Notes: generated by a model from the sequence alone, not told the origin. DNA of 64,000 nt from Rhizobium sp. BT04 (GCF_030053135.1 NZ_CP125652.1:1674001-1738000); one strand, 5' to 3'; numbered from the stretch's first letter, positions 35,558-45,062 are shown. Program-made: numbers and translations.

Positions 35558-35572
35558 TGAATATTATATTCG
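35558..35572. promoter_or_regulatory. Candidate iron-responsive (RirA-type) operator
   Basis: TGA-ATATTATAT-TCG, a near match to the IRO motif TGA-N9-TCA bound by RirA in rhizobia, embedded in the near-palindrome TTGAATATTATATTCGA. It lies 160 bases upstream of the heme receptor gene, in an AT-rich stretch between divergent genes. One half-site base deviates. Confidence 0.5.
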
Positions 35573-35649
35573 AGTTTTAATGATCTTGCCGGACGTTGCG
35601 TAATTGCAACGAAAACCGCCACAATGCGTTATACCCCCGCGCTATCGAT

Positions 35650-36630
35650 ATGACGGAACCGGATGCGTTGAGAAAACTTTCGATACTGGCGATCCTCGCC
35701 GCTACCGCCTTTCTTGCCGGCGCCCGCCTGCCCCCGCACGGCCCCTTACCGCAAGCTCGACCGGACGCCGGGGATATGACAGCCCCCGCCCCGCTCCCCG
35801 AAAAGACCGAACCGCCTGCGCCGGATGATGTGCCCGCGCCTCAGCCGAAGCCTGATGTGAAGGAGCCGGAAGCGCCGGCGCCGGAGCAGCCGCCGGCGCC
35901 ACCAACCGAACCGGCAAAGCCTGAACGGTCAAAGCCGGAGCCTGCAGAATCGATGCAAGGTCCGCCGCTACCGCCAGGCGGGCTTAAAAGCCCGCAGCCG
36001 CCGGCGGAAGACGACAAGCCACCTGCCGAGCAGACACTCGAAGAGCAGCATCTGACAATCGAACCCGAAAGCGATGCCGATCACGCCGAATGCACTGCGG
36101 CACTCCAGGCACTCGGCGTCGTCTTCAAGGACACACCGCGCATCGACGACGGCAACGGCTGCGGCATCGACAAGCCGATCATCGTCTCCGAACCCCTGCC
36201 CGGCATCAAGCTCAAGCCGGAGGCGACGATCCGCTGCCCGACAGCCCTTGCCCTCGCCCGCTGGATAAAGGAGAGCGTCATCCCCGCCGCCGCCGCCGCC
36301 CTGCCGGAACAGGGCCGCATCACATCAGTCAATCAGGCTACGGCCTATATGTGCCGCCTGCGCAACAACGGCGAAACCGGCAAGATCTCCGAACATGCCC
36401 GCGGCAACGCCATCGACATTGCAAGCTTCCATTTCGAAAAGGGCGAGGATGTCGCCGTCCGCTCCCGCCGCGAGGATCCGACGCTGACAGGCGCCTTCCA
36501 ACGCACCGTCAGCGCCGCCGGCTGCCTCTATTTCACCACCGTCCTCGACCCCGAAAGCGACGCTGCCCACGAAACGCATTTCCACCTCGACGTGATCGAG
36601 CGGAAGGGCGGCTATCGTTATTGCCACTGA
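35650..36630 (+). CDS. Extensin-like C-terminal domain protein
   Basis: A 326-residue envelope protein. An N-terminal hydrophobic segment (LSILAILAATAFLAGARL) acts as signal or anchor. A 90-residue Pro/Glu/Lys-rich linker follows, then a conserved extensin-like C-terminal domain from about residue 150. That domain has Cys residues (DHAECTAALQALGV, GNGCGIDKPI, IRCPTALAL, YMCRLRNN), ISEHARGNAIDIASF, and ETHFHLDVIERKGGYRYCH. The H-x(6)-D and H-x-H-x-D pattern resembles zinc M15 peptidases, so cell-wall action is possible but unproven. ATG 35650 is chosen over the upstream 35596 frame extension. Divergent from hmuR. Confidence 0.86.
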   Translation: MTEPDALRKLSILAILAATAFLAGARLPPHGPLPQARPDAGDMTAPAPLPEKTEPPAPDDVPAPQPKPDVKEPEAPAPEQPPAPPTEPAKPERSKPEPAESMQGPPLPPGGLKSPQPPAEDDKPPAEQTLEEQHLTIEPESDADHAECTAALQALGVVFKDTPRIDDGNGCGIDKPIIVSEPLPGIKLKPEATIRCPTALALARWIKESVIPAAAAALPEQGRITSVNQATAYMCRLRNNGETGKISEHARGNAIDIASFHFEKGEDVAVRSRREDPTLTGAFQRTVSAAGCLYFTTVLDPESDAAHETHFHLDVIERKGGYRYCH

Positions 36631-36714
36631 TCATTCAGTGGCTGCGATCCTCGCTTGAGCCATACGCCGAAATAACCACATAGAGCTGCAAAATGGGTGG
36701 AGGGTCAGCGACAA

Positions 36715-36942
36715 ATGAAGATCATAGCGAACATCATCGCAGTTCTCCTGATCGTCGCTGTCGGCTTCATCTTTACCGGTCAATTGCGTTGGCTCTTTGT
36801 CATAGGAATGTTGTTCCTCGGCACGCTGCAAAGCCTTTTCATCTGGCTGTTTATCGATCCAGACTTTGAAAAGCGTCGGCAGCGCCATCTGGTCGAGCGC
36901 TTTGGTAAGCCGTCACCGGATCAGAACAACCCCTCGATATAA
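36715..36942 (+). CDS. Small membrane protein (75 residues)
   Basis: Function not recognised. Two hydrophobic helices (residues 4-22 and 27-48) are followed by a short charged tail ([20 protein letters not shown]). GGAGG lies 11 nt before ATG 36715. Its 3' end overlaps the convergent end of fhs by 22 bases, which is unusual but possible for small membrane genes. Confidence 0.6.
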   Translation: MKIIANIIAVLLIVAVGFIFTGQLRWLFVIGMLFLGTLQSLFIWLFIDPDFEKRRQRHLVERFGKPSPDQNNPSI

Positions 36943-38600
36943 CCCTGATCATTCAGGAAAATCCGCTCCGCCGAGGGCGATTTCGGCAGGCCGGGCATTG
37001 TCATGATCTCGCCGGTGATGGCGACGACGAAGCCGGCTCCCGCCGAAAGCCGCACTTCCCGCACGGTGACGATGTGGCCTTCCGGCGCGCCGCGCAGGCT
37101 CGGATCGGTGGAGAAGGAATATTGCGTCTTCGCCATGCAGACCGGCAGCTTGCCGTAGCCCTGCTCCTCCCATGTCTGCAATTGGTCGCGCACCGCCTTG
37201 TCGGCTGTCACTTCGCCGGCATGGTAGATCTTCGAGGCGACGATCTCGATCTTCTCGAACAACGAAATGTCGTCGCCATAGAGCGGCTGGAATTTCGCCT
37301 GTCCTGACTCGGCCAGTTCCACCACCTTATGCGCCAGCTCCTCAATGCCGGCCGAACCTTTAGCCCAATGTTGGCAGAGGATCGCCTCGGCGCCGAGCCT
37401 CGAGACAAATTCCTTCACCGCCGCGATCTCGGCATCGGTATCCGAGACAAATTGATTGATCGCCACGACGACGGGCACGCCGAAGCGGCGCACATTGGCG
37501 ACGTGCCGGCCGAGATTGGCGCAGCCCTTCTTCAGCGCCGCGACGTTCTCCATGCCGAGATCCTCCTTCTTCACCCCGCCATTCATCTTCAGCGCTCTTA
37601 CGGTCGCGACGATGACGGCCGCATCCGGCTTCAGCCCGGCCTTGCGGCATTTGATGTTGAAGAATTTTTCAGCCCCGAGATCAGCCCCGAATCCCGCTTC
37701 GGTCACCACATAGTCGCCGAGCTTCAGCGCCGTCTTTGTCGCCGTCACCGAATTGCAGCCATGGGCGATGTTGGCGAAAGGCCCGCCATGCACGAAAGCC
37801 GGATTGTTCTCCAGCGTCTGCACAAGGTTCGGCTGCATCGCATCCTTCAACAGCACCGCCATGGCGCCGTCGGCTTTCAGATCGCGCGCATGCACCGGCG
37901 TCCTGTCGAAGCGGTAACCGATGATGATGTCACCGAGCCGTCGCTCGAGATCCTTGAGATCGGTGGCGAGGCAGAGGATCGCCATCACCTCGGAGGCGAC
38001 GGTGATGTCGAAGCCGCCTTGGCGCGGAAAGCCGTTGGCGACGCCGCCGAGCGAGGAGACCATGCTCCTGAGCGCCCGGTCGTTCATATCCATCACCCGC
38101 CGCCAGGTGATGCGGCGGATGTCGATATTCTCTTCGTTGCCCCAGTAGATGTGATTATCGACCATCGCCGCCAGCAGATTGTGCGCCGAGGTGATCGCAT
38201 GGAAATCGCCGGTGAAATGCAGGTTGATGTCTTCCATCGGCACGACCTGCGCATAACCGCCGCCGGCCGCCCCGCCCTTGATACCGAAGCAGGGGCCGAG
38301 CGAAGCCTCGCGAATGCAGACGATGGCTTTCTTGCCGATCCGGTTCAGCCCGTCGCCGAGCCCGACGGTCGTCGTCGTCTTGCCCTCGCCGGCCGGCGTC
38401 GGGTTGATCGCGGTGACGAGGATCAGCTTGCCGTCCTTCTTGCCTGCCTGCGCGGCGATGAACTCGGCGCTGATCTTCGCCTTGTCGTGACCATAGGGAG
38501 CGAGTTGCTCGACCGGAATGCCGAGCTTCGCCCCGATCTCGACGATCGGTTTCTTGACCGCGGCGCGCGCGATTTCGATATCGGACTTGAGTGATGGCAT
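36921..38600 (-). CDS. fhs: Formate-tetrahydrofolate ligase
   Basis: A 559-residue enzyme that makes 10-formyl-tetrahydrofolate from formate, ATP and tetrahydrofolate, feeding one-carbon units. The nucleotide-binding loop [18 protein letters not shown] lies near residue 63, and family stretches [40 protein letters not shown] and [15 protein letters not shown] are present. The C-terminus is the usual [18 protein letters not shown]. Length is typical. The start at ATG 38600 (MPSLKSD) has GGGGAAC upstream; the longer frame to 38654 is not supported. Confidence 0.97.
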   Translation of the reverse strand: MPSLKSDIEIARAAVKKPIVEIGAKLGIPVEQLAPYGHDKAKISAEFIAAQAGKKDGKLILVTAINPTPAGEGKTTTTVGLGDGLNRIGKKAIVCIREASLGPCFGIKGGAAGGGYAQVVPMEDINLHFTGDFHAITSAHNLLAAMVDNHIYWGNEENIDIRRITWRRVMDMNDRALRSMVSSLGGVANGFPRQGGFDITVASEVMAILCLATDLKDLERRLGDIIIGYRFDRTPVHARDLKADGAMAVLLKDAMQPNLVQTLENNPAFVHGGPFANIAHGCNSVTATKTALKLGDYVVTEAGFGADLGAEKFFNIKCRKAGLKPDAAVIVATVRALKMNGGVKKEDLGMENVAALKKGCANLGRHVANVRRFGVPVVVAINQFVSDTDAEIAAVKEFVSRLGAEAILCQHWAKGSAGIEELAHKVVELAESGQAKFQPLYGDDISLFEKIEIVASKIYHAGEVTADKAVRDQLQTWEEQGYGKLPVCMAKTQYSFSTDPSLRGAPEGHIVTVREVRLSAGAGFVVAITGEIMTMPGLPKSPSAERIFLNDQGYIEGLF

Positions 38601-38759
38601 AGATGTTCCCCGTCCCAACCTCCGCGGGAGCGGAGGCATTTGTTCTCCCTTCATCGGGATAGCGAAATATCGGCAAGGTGTGAATAGCGCTGCGCCTTGC
38701 GGCCGCCACGTCGGATGTTTATGTGGCGGGCAACGATCGCGGTTTTACAGGGTGAAGAC

Positions 38760-39290
38760 ATGAAAACACTGGAACTCATCATCGAGCGCATCATTCTGTC
38801 GAGCCGCTGGATCCTCGTCGCCTTCTATATCGGCCTGGTAGCGGCGCTCGCCGTCTACGCGGTTTCCTTCGGCTACAAGCTGCTGAAGATCGCTTCCAGC
38901 GTCTTCGCCCTCGACGAGGCGGAGATGATCCTTGCCATGCTCAGCCTGATCGATGCGGCCCTCGTCGCAAGCCTGATCGTCATGGTGATGATCTCGGGCT
39001 ACGAGAATTTCGTCAGCCGTTTCGACGAGGCCAGTGAGGCTGGCGACGAGGTCTCCTTCCTCGGCAAGCTCGATTCAGGCAGCCTGAAGATCAAGGTCGC
39101 CTCCTCGATCGTCGCCATCTCCTCCATCCATCTACTGCAGGTCTTTCTCAATGCCGACAAATTTGCCGACGGCAAGATCATGTGGCTGACCCTGATGCAC
39201 CTCGCTTTCGTCGCCTCCGCCGTCATGCTCGGCTTCCTGGAGAAGCTGATGAGCGTGACGTCGAAGAATGATTTGAAGGATAAGACTTAG
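38760..39290 (+). CDS. YqhA/TIGR00645-family membrane protein
   Basis: A 176-residue inner-membrane protein of the YqhA family (DUF, function unknown). Three to four helices are seen (WILVAFYIGLVAALAVYAVS, AEMILAMLSLIDAALVASLI, LTLMHLAFVASAVMLGFLEK). The motif MVMISGYENFVSRF between helices is typical of the family. ATG 38760 has GGTGAAG upstream. It is divergent from fhs across about 160 bases. Confidence 0.87.
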   Translation: MKTLELIIERIILSSRWILVAFYIGLVAALAVYAVSFGYKLLKIASSVFALDEAEMILAMLSLIDAALVASLIVMVMISGYENFVSRFDEASEAGDEVSFLGKLDSGSLKIKVASSIVAISSIHLLQVFLNADKFADGKIMWLTLMHLAFVASAVMLGFLEKLMSVTSKNDLKDKT

Positions 39291-39375
39291 AGGACGGCAC
39301 AGAGGCGCCTTCGAAGGGTGAACAAGGCAACAGCCCGCCGCAATCGCCGAGCTATGCTTCTTTCGTGTCCTGAGA

Positions 39376-41040
39376 TCAATTGACCGAAGCAGCAGGCACG
39401 ATCTTCGCCTCAGCTTTTCTGTGGCATCGAAGGCTTTCCTTCGCCTCCGGTCCACAGACATGCAAGCCGGGCTCTTCATCATCAGGGATGATACCATTGA
39501 TGATGCCAAGCTCGAGCGCCTGAGTACGAAATATAGTCCCTCGCTCAATTGATGTCGTGAGCATCATCGTCTCGTATGCCTCGGCACTGACGCCCATCTC
39601 GTCGAAATAGGCGAAGAATTCCCTATATTCAGCCGCCGTAGGTCTGACGAGGCCGATAGAGGAATATCCGACAACCCGCGGCCTTCCTCCCATCAGGGCC
39701 AGAGTACAGGTCGAAAGGCAGGACGCACGGCCGGCAAAGACTTCGCCCTCGGTCGGTCCGTTTTCGGCGATGCCGGCTTTGCAAAGCGGATCCAGCTTTG
39801 GACAATTCGGCAACTGCGTTCTGCCAATCGAGGTCTCCAGACCTGCAGCACGGATCATCCGCCCCATCGCGAAAGCCGCATCCATGTCCCCACCATTGGA
39901 CTGAAAGACGATCGGCAGCTTTCTTCCGCCGAGCGTCTTCAGGATCGCCTCCAACCGCGCCGGCGTCTCCGGCGTGATGTCTCCATCCGCAGAAATCCAC
40001 TGGGTGCACTCGTCCTCGCAGTTGCCATTGGACATCAGCAGAAAATCCATCGGATGGGTGGTCGGCAGCTTCACGCTCGTGTCTGCGGCCACAGCCTGCG
40101 CGGGCGCCTCGGCCGCCGCGGGGGCTTCGACCGCCGGATGGCCGTGGCAGACGGCCTCGGCGGCTGCACCTGGCGCGCAGAGCGGCATGCCCGGCCACTC
40201 ATTGTAAGCCAGCATGTCGGTGTTCAGCCCCATGCGAAGTGCATCTGTGGGCGGTACGATAGTGATGCGATCAGGAGGGGTACTCATCATCAAAGCGATC
40301 AGATCGGCACTGACGCCCATTTCCTTCAAATAGCCCGTCAGGGCAGCGGCGGCCTTCTTTCCAAGTTTAGTGGAACTGCTCTGCCCCGCGGATTTGCGTC
40401 CAACCTCCTTGCGGGAAATTTCCTTCTTCTTGCCATTCACGATCTTGTATTCGATGCGATAGGAGACACGCTCCCTCTTGTAGACGGTCGTGATCTGGTG
40501 GACGCCGATGAAAGCCCATTGCGACGAGACGCGCGAGGTGCCACCGGCGAAGGCCAGGGGACATGCGGAAAAACAGTATGCGCCATCCGAATAGGTGACG
40601 CCGACCGAGCTACCATCCTTTGCGATAGCGGCGGCGCAGCGCGTATCGTCCGCTGGGCAATCCTTCAGTCGCGTGCCTCCTACGGCTGTTTCCAGGCCGG
40701 CCTTGCGGATCATCCGGCCCATCGCATAGGCGGCATCTACCTCGCCACCTTCCGACAGGAAGACCACCGGCAATTTCCGATCCCCGATTTTCTTCAGAAC
40801 TTTTCGGAGCTGGGTGGGAGTATCGGAGGTGATGCGCCCCTCTGCCGATATCCATTCAGGACAGTCTTCCATGCAGAGGAGGCTGCGTACGATGATGAAA
40901 CGCATCGGCGGCTGCCCCGCCTGCTTCTTCTGCTCGGCAGCCTCCGAGATCGCGGGACCGATCGGCAAGCTCAAAAATAATAGGACAAGTAATATAAGAG
41001 ATAACAGATGCTTGCTAAAAACAAAAATTGGAAAGCGCAC
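39376..41040 (-). CDS. Secreted protein with two ClpP/crotonase-like halves (COG3904-like)
   Basis: A protein of about 554 residues with a signal peptide (FSKHLLSLILLVLLFLSLPI). Each half has a ClpP-like core: half 1 has VVFLSEGGEVDAAYAMGRMI, then YCFSACPLAFAGG; half 2 has IVFQSNGGDMDAAFAMGRMI, then SCLSTCTLALMGG. Both keep a C-x-S-x-C pattern whose Ser may be catalytic, as in the COG3904-type periplasmic proteins. A Pro/Ala-rich linker joins them. The first half has an extra basic segment (KKKEISRKEVGRKSAG). Start GTG 41040 is chosen because GAGGCG lies 8 nt upstream; ATG 41064 is in frame. Role unknown. Confidence 0.7.
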   Translation of the reverse strand: MRFPIFVFSKHLLSLILLVLLFLSLPIGPAISEAAEQKKQAGQPPMRFIIVRSLLCMEDCPEWISAEGRITSDTPTQLRKVLKKIGDRKLPVVFLSEGGEVDAAYAMGRMIRKAGLETAVGGTRLKDCPADDTRCAAAIAKDGSSVGVTYSDGAYCFSACPLAFAGGTSRVSSQWAFIGVHQITTVYKRERVSYRIEYKIVNGKKKEISRKEVGRKSAGQSSSTKLGKKAAAALTGYLKEMGVSADLIALMMSTPPDRITIVPPTDALRMGLNTDMLAYNEWPGMPLCAPGAAAEAVCHGHPAVEAPAAAEAPAQAVAADTSVKLPTTHPMDFLLMSNGNCEDECTQWISADGDITPETPARLEAILKTLGGRKLPIVFQSNGGDMDAAFAMGRMIRAAGLETSIGRTQLPNCPKLDPLCKAGIAENGPTEGEVFAGRASCLSTCTLALMGGRPRVVGYSSIGLVRPTAAEYREFFAYFDEMGVSAEAYETMMLTTSIERGTIFRTQALELGIINGIIPDDEEPGLHVCGPEAKESLRCHRKAEAKIVPAASVN

Positions 41041-41374
41041 GATTAAATCGCCTCGGTCATACATGAGAATACGATTAGCAATTGCACCGAACCGCAGCAA
41101 GCCAGATTTCGATGGCGATTACCGCCCGAGCTTTCTCCCGAAGTGATTCTCTTCCTATCCGCCATAGGCGAAACTCACAGTTATTCAGCCATGAAAGATG
41201 TTACCGATACCATAACGCTACTAACACCGACGACAACTCAACCATGGCGCGCGTAATTGTCACTAATTCTTCACAATTTGGATTAATCGGCTTGCACCAA
41301 GGCAATTGGGACTAGCATCCCACGGCATTTCTGTGTTTGATAGCGTTAACATTGGGGCTGCCGGGGGCGTACAA
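41041..41374. other. AT-richer intergenic region between divergent genes
   Basis: Separates the duplicated secreted protein and the LuxR gene. It presumably holds promoters for both. No convincing lux-box palindrome, repeat or RNA gene was seen. Confidence 0.5.
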
Positions 41375-42100
41375 ATGTCTTACATGACCACCTCTGAAAG
41401 ACAGTCATTGCTTTCTTCAGAGCTTGCGGCTGCACGAACGCGCAGCCTGTTTGCGCAGGCGCTGGGCAGGGTCTCGACAGCCTTCGGATTGTCGCATGCG
41501 ACGCTGATGCACGCCCCCGCTCCGGAAGACCTCCTGTTGAAACCCCTGCTGATCGAAAGTTCGCTTCCGGCCGCCTATATCAGGGAGTTCGACCGCGCCC
41601 ACATGATGCGTGGCTGTCCTTTTGGCTTGCGGCTGAGGGAGTCCGCGGTCCCTCCGGTCTGGCACCTCAACGACGCCGTCAATGGTCAGGCTTTCCCGGC
41701 CGAACTGCGTGCCTTGATGCTGCGCCACGCCATACCGGCAGGCGTTGCCATGCCGACCATTGCGGCCGATGGCCAGCGCTTGGTCTTCTGGTTTTGCGGC
41801 GAGCGCGCCGCACTTGGCCAGAGCGAGGTCAACGAACTGGCAATGATCATTCTGCATGCACTCGATGCATACAATGCGGTCAAGCGCAATGAGGAATGCG
41901 CGCATAACGTGCTGTCGATCAGAGAGCTGGAAGTTGTGCGCTGGACCGCCCAGGGCAAGACCTCGATCGAAATCGGCCAGATCCTGACACTCTCGGACCA
42001 TACGGTGAACGCCTATATGACGAACGCGATCAAAAAACTCGATTGCGTCAATCGTACCCAGTTGGTGGCCAAGGCAATTCGGTTGAAACTGATCAACTGA
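41375..42100 (+). CDS. LuxR-family transcriptional regulator (no adjacent luxI)
   Basis: A 241-residue regulator. The C-terminal 65 residues are a LuxR HTH (LSIRELEVVRWTAQGKTSIE, IGQILTLSDHTVNAYMTNAI, KKLDCVNRTQLVAKAIRLKL). The N-terminal part resembles the autoinducer-binding domain layout, with WHLNDAV and VAMPTIAADGQ, but conserved ligand residues are not clear. No luxI synthase lies nearby, so this is an orphan regulator that may bind foreign or distant signals, or none. ATG 41375 and ATG 41384 are both possible starts. The neighbour downstream is a broken PAS gene. Confidence 0.85.
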   Translation: MSYMTTSERQSLLSSELAAARTRSLFAQALGRVSTAFGLSHATLMHAPAPEDLLLKPLLIESSLPAAYIREFDRAHMMRGCPFGLRLRESAVPPVWHLNDAVNGQAFPAELRALMLRHAIPAGVAMPTIAADGQRLVFWFCGERAALGQSEVNELAMIILHALDAYNAVKRNEECAHNVLSIRELEVVRWTAQGKTSIEIGQILTLSDHTVNAYMTNAIKKLDCVNRTQLVAKAIRLKLIN

Positions 42101-42146
42101 GGAATCGGAAGAGAGTCGGAACGTCGTCCCGTGATCTGGGCGTATC

Positions 42147-42609
42147 GTGTCTCTTCGCTTCGAACAGCCCGTCATTGACAGGGCAGATCAATCCCGCCCC
42201 CACATCGGCATCACCGATGCGGACATCGTCCAGATGCTTGCAGCCTATCGCCTCTTCGGCCTCTGGCGCATCGACATAGAGACAGGACATTTCTTCGCAA
42301 GCGAGGATGTCCACACGATCTTCGGCCTCCCCTATAGCGATGGCCCCGTCAACCTGGCGGCGCTGATGTAGCGCATCCACGAGGAGGATCGCAGCCTGAT
42401 CGCCCAGACCTTCGAAGAGGCGAGCCGTCACGGCGCCGGCTTCCATTTCGTCTATCGCGTCGAACAACCGGCTTGGCGGCTACAAGCTGGTGCGCAGCGT
42501 CGGCCGCTTTCGCGACGACGAAAGCGGCGGCGGCATCGTCGGCATCACTTATGAGTTCGTCGAGAAACTGCGCGTCGTCGGCTTCGAGGACAATACGCTA
42601 CCCCGCTAA
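42147..42609 (+). pseudogene. Broken PAS-domain gene
   Basis: The first frame (IVQMLAAYRLFGLWRIDIET to DGPVNLAALM) is stopped by TAG at 42369-42371, but the same frame goes on as RIHEEDRSLIAQTFEEASRH and HFVYRVE. Around 42465 it shifts frame to GGYKLVRSVGRFRDDESGGG, IVGITYEFVEKLRV and ends at TAA 42609. Together this is a PAS fold (I-H-P/E-E-D-R then W/Y-K-L-V-R-S-V-G-R pattern). Two separate lesions, a nonsense codon and a frameshift, make decay more likely than sequencing error. It lies just after the LuxR gene. Confidence 0.75.
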
Positions 42610-42621
42610 GTCGAGAACCCT

Positions 42622-43752
42622 TTAGCGATCAAGCACCGACCGGATTTCCACCAGGTTCGAGCGCACTCTGAGAATATAGAAGCCCATCGTGGCGAGGTGG
42701 CTCGGCATGATCCAGCCGTCTTCGCGCCCGTTCGAGATGATCGCCGGCTGGATGCGCAGTGCCGCCTGGAACTGCCGCGTCGTGCCGCTCCAGACCGCTC
42801 CAAGATTGCGCTCCTGCACGACCTGCGAGAAATCCGCCTGCGCTGCGGCAAGGATGGCATAATAGCCGTAAAGCTGGCCGTAGGCGAACCAGAACCGGTC
42901 GTCAGCGCGTGTATCGAACCAGCCGCGATTGTGGTTTTCCGAGCGCTCGGCGAGCATGTCGGAGGTCCCGCCGAGATCGTTGGCGATGCGGTCTATGAAC
43001 TGCATGAGATTGTCGGCGCGGCCGTCGAAAATAGCATTGCAGGCGGAAAGATCGGTGTTGAACTTACGCAGGCTGCCGACCGCCGAGCGGTAATAGGAGG
43101 GCGTCGGCGTTTTCGGCCCGAAGGGATTGAGCCCGAAATACCAGCTGTGTTCATCGAACTGAAGATTACCGCGCGCGCTCTGCAAATCGTTGTTGATGCC
43201 TGACGTGCCGCGCACGCGCCCGAGCGTATCGACGAGCTCCGCCGAAGTTCGCCGAACCGCCTGGTTGACGCCGCGTTGGAACGAGGCCTTGTTGTCGAGG
43301 AAGGGTGTGTGATCCCAGTCGATGCCGAAGAAGCCCATCTTGTAGAGCAGCATGGAGGAAATCCATGCGTTCTGGTTGACATTGAAATCGGTCAAATCGG
43401 CCACGACGTCGACGATGGCCGAGCGCTGGCAAGTTTTGGCAGCCGTGGTGCTGCTTCCCTCGGCGGCTGGCACTTCCTGTCCGGCGGCAACCTTGCGTTC
43501 GGAAAGCCGGTATTGGTCGACAAATGCCGTGTTGAAATTCGACCAGACCTGCGTCTGCCAGAAAAAATAGCCGTATAGCACGACGAATAGCGCCACGAGC
43601 GCGATGACCGGCAGTCGGATCATCCAGCTCCGGCGCTGATACCAGCCATGCGCGGCGAGAAAGGGCCAGAAGGCCCAGGCGGAAAACAAGCGGGCCCAGC
43701 GGCCGATCGTCTGGCCGATCAGCCTGAAAAAACCGGCTATCCGGTCAAGCAT
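42622..43752 (-). CDS. DUF2333 family membrane-anchored protein
   Basis: A 376-residue protein of DUF2333 (COG5345), function unknown. One membrane helix near residues 46-66 (LPVIALVALFVVLYGYFFWQ) leaves a large periplasmic domain. Conserved features include VDVVADLTDFNVNQNAWISS, the FFGIDWDHTPFLDNKASFQR stretch, and WFAYGQLYGYYAILAAAQAD. The C-terminus LVEIRSVLDR ends the family domain. It is 147 bases downstream of a coiled-coil protein gene on the same strand and may be co-expressed. Confidence 0.86.
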   Translation of the reverse strand: MLDRIAGFFRLIGQTIGRWARLFSAWAFWPFLAAHGWYQRRSWMIRLPVIALVALFVVLYGYFFWQTQVWSNFNTAFVDQYRLSERKVAAGQEVPAAEGSSTTAAKTCQRSAIVDVVADLTDFNVNQNAWISSMLLYKMGFFGIDWDHTPFLDNKASFQRGVNQAVRRTSAELVDTLGRVRGTSGINNDLQSARGNLQFDEHSWYFGLNPFGPKTPTPSYYRSAVGSLRKFNTDLSACNAIFDGRADNLMQFIDRIANDLGGTSDMLAERSENHNRGWFDTRADDRFWFAYGQLYGYYAILAAAQADFSQVVQERNLGAVWSGTTRQFQAALRIQPAIISNGREDGWIMPSHLATMGFYILRVRSNLVEIRSVLDR

Positions 43753-43899
43753 CGTCGTCTCCTGTCAGGCGAGGCGAACATCGGGACATTGCCGCCCCGC
43801 TGCATCCCACATATGCGCTCGGTAGGCCGAGCACAACACGAGCCCTTCGATTTTCCGAATGAAAGCATCGCGGAAAAGGTGCGAACCAGGCCCCGAGGC

Positions 43900-44970
43900 T
43901 CAGGAACGCAGAAAGGGCAGGCTGAAACGGAAGGACCTGGGCGCCGTGTCGATCAGCGGCGCTCCCGATGTTTCCGGCGGTTCGGCATAGGCCGGGAACC
44001 TGCCGGCGAATTCGAGATCGGCGCGGCTCTTGCGCCGCTCCAGATCCTGGGCGACCAGCATGCCCTTCTCGAACAGCCTGATCGGGGCGGCGATATCGGG
44101 AAAGAGTTCCGGCTTGATTCGCATCTTCATGCCCGGCCGGTCGGTATCGACCTGCGCCTGGTAGATGATCAGCCGCTCCTCGACGTCGATCATCAGCTTG
44201 CGCAGCAGCACGTTGGAGGCGGCGATCCGGCCATTCAGCGAATCGACAAAGGACTGGAACAGGCCGATGAAACGCTCGCGCCGCTGACTGTCGTCGCGCA
44301 TCTCGTGCTCCTCGGCGGAAATGCGCTCGGCTTCCGCCTTCAGCGCCCGCCGCTCCGCCTCCATTTGCTCCCAATGCGCCCTATTGCCGTAGACGCCGAT
44401 GCGGCCCTGCGTCGTCAGCGCCTTGGCATTGAGTTCCCTCATCTTGAGGCGGGCGAGATCGATGGAATCGACCAGCCGGCGCCGTTGTTCGACGATGTCG
44501 ACGAGACCGCGTTCGGCGGCCCTGTGCCGTTCGGTGATCGAAGCGCGCTGGCCGGCGATTAGCTTGGCGAGCGCGTCCGATTTCGTCAAAAGGTCGAGCA
44601 GCCGTTCGATGACGGGCGCCTCGCGCACGCGTTCGGTATACATGCGCCACATCCGCTGGCGCGACACCCAGCCGGCCATCTTCTCGCGCAGCGTCAGCCC
44701 CCGGAAACTGTCGAGATCGGCCGAAACCTCGGCCGTCAGCCGGTCGAGGGAAAAGACAAGACCGGCCTGCAGGGCGTCGAGCGCCGCAGTATCGGCGATA
44801 TGGGCCTGGAAGCGAGCATTCTGTTCGAGGAAGACATCGTCGGCCGAACGTGCGTCATCGCCGTTGAAGGCGCTGATCGCAGCCACGCAATAGGCTCCGT
44901 CAGCCGCAATCCTCTCGGCAAGGCTGCCTGCAGCTTCGTATTGGCTGTCGAATGGCGGAGGTTTGCGCAC
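43900..44970 (-). CDS. Coiled-coil protein of unknown function
   Basis: Function not recognised. The 356-residue protein is mostly helical and Arg/Glu/Ala-rich, with long heptad-like stretches between about residues 110 and 260 (LARLKMRELNAKALTTQGRI, RRALKAEAERISAEEHEMRD). There is no signal peptide or membrane helix. It begins with GTG at 44970, preceded by GGAGAGG 4 nt away. It precedes the DUF2333 gene and is probably a partner of it; adjacency is all the evidence. Confidence 0.75.
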   Translation of the reverse strand: MRKPPPFDSQYEAAGSLAERIAADGAYCVAAISAFNGDDARSADDVFLEQNARFQAHIADTAALDALQAGLVFSLDRLTAEVSADLDSFRGLTLREKMAGWVSRQRMWRMYTERVREAPVIERLLDLLTKSDALAKLIAGQRASITERHRAAERGLVDIVEQRRRLVDSIDLARLKMRELNAKALTTQGRIGVYGNRAHWEQMEAERRALKAEAERISAEEHEMRDDSQRRERFIGLFQSFVDSLNGRIAASNVLLRKLMIDVEERLIIYQAQVDTDRPGMKMRIKPELFPDIAAPIRLFEKGMLVAQDLERRKSRADLEFAGRFPAYAEPPETSGAPLIDTAPRSFRFSLPFLRS

Positions 44971-45004
44971 TAGGCCTCTCCAGGGAATCTCGTGCTGCCC
45001 AAGC

Positions 45005-45062
45005 TAGAGCAATTCCGGGAAAAGTGCGAAGCGGTTTTCCGTCCGGAATGACGCAAACTAGA
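45005..45062. repeat. Palindromic intergenic repeat
   Basis: AATTCCGGGAAAAGTGCGAA followed by GCGGTTTTCCGTCCGGAATG forms an imperfect inverted repeat. I recognise it (from memory) as one of the commonest intergenic repeats in Rhizobiales. It lies between the coiled-coil gene and tdk. Confidence 0.7.
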
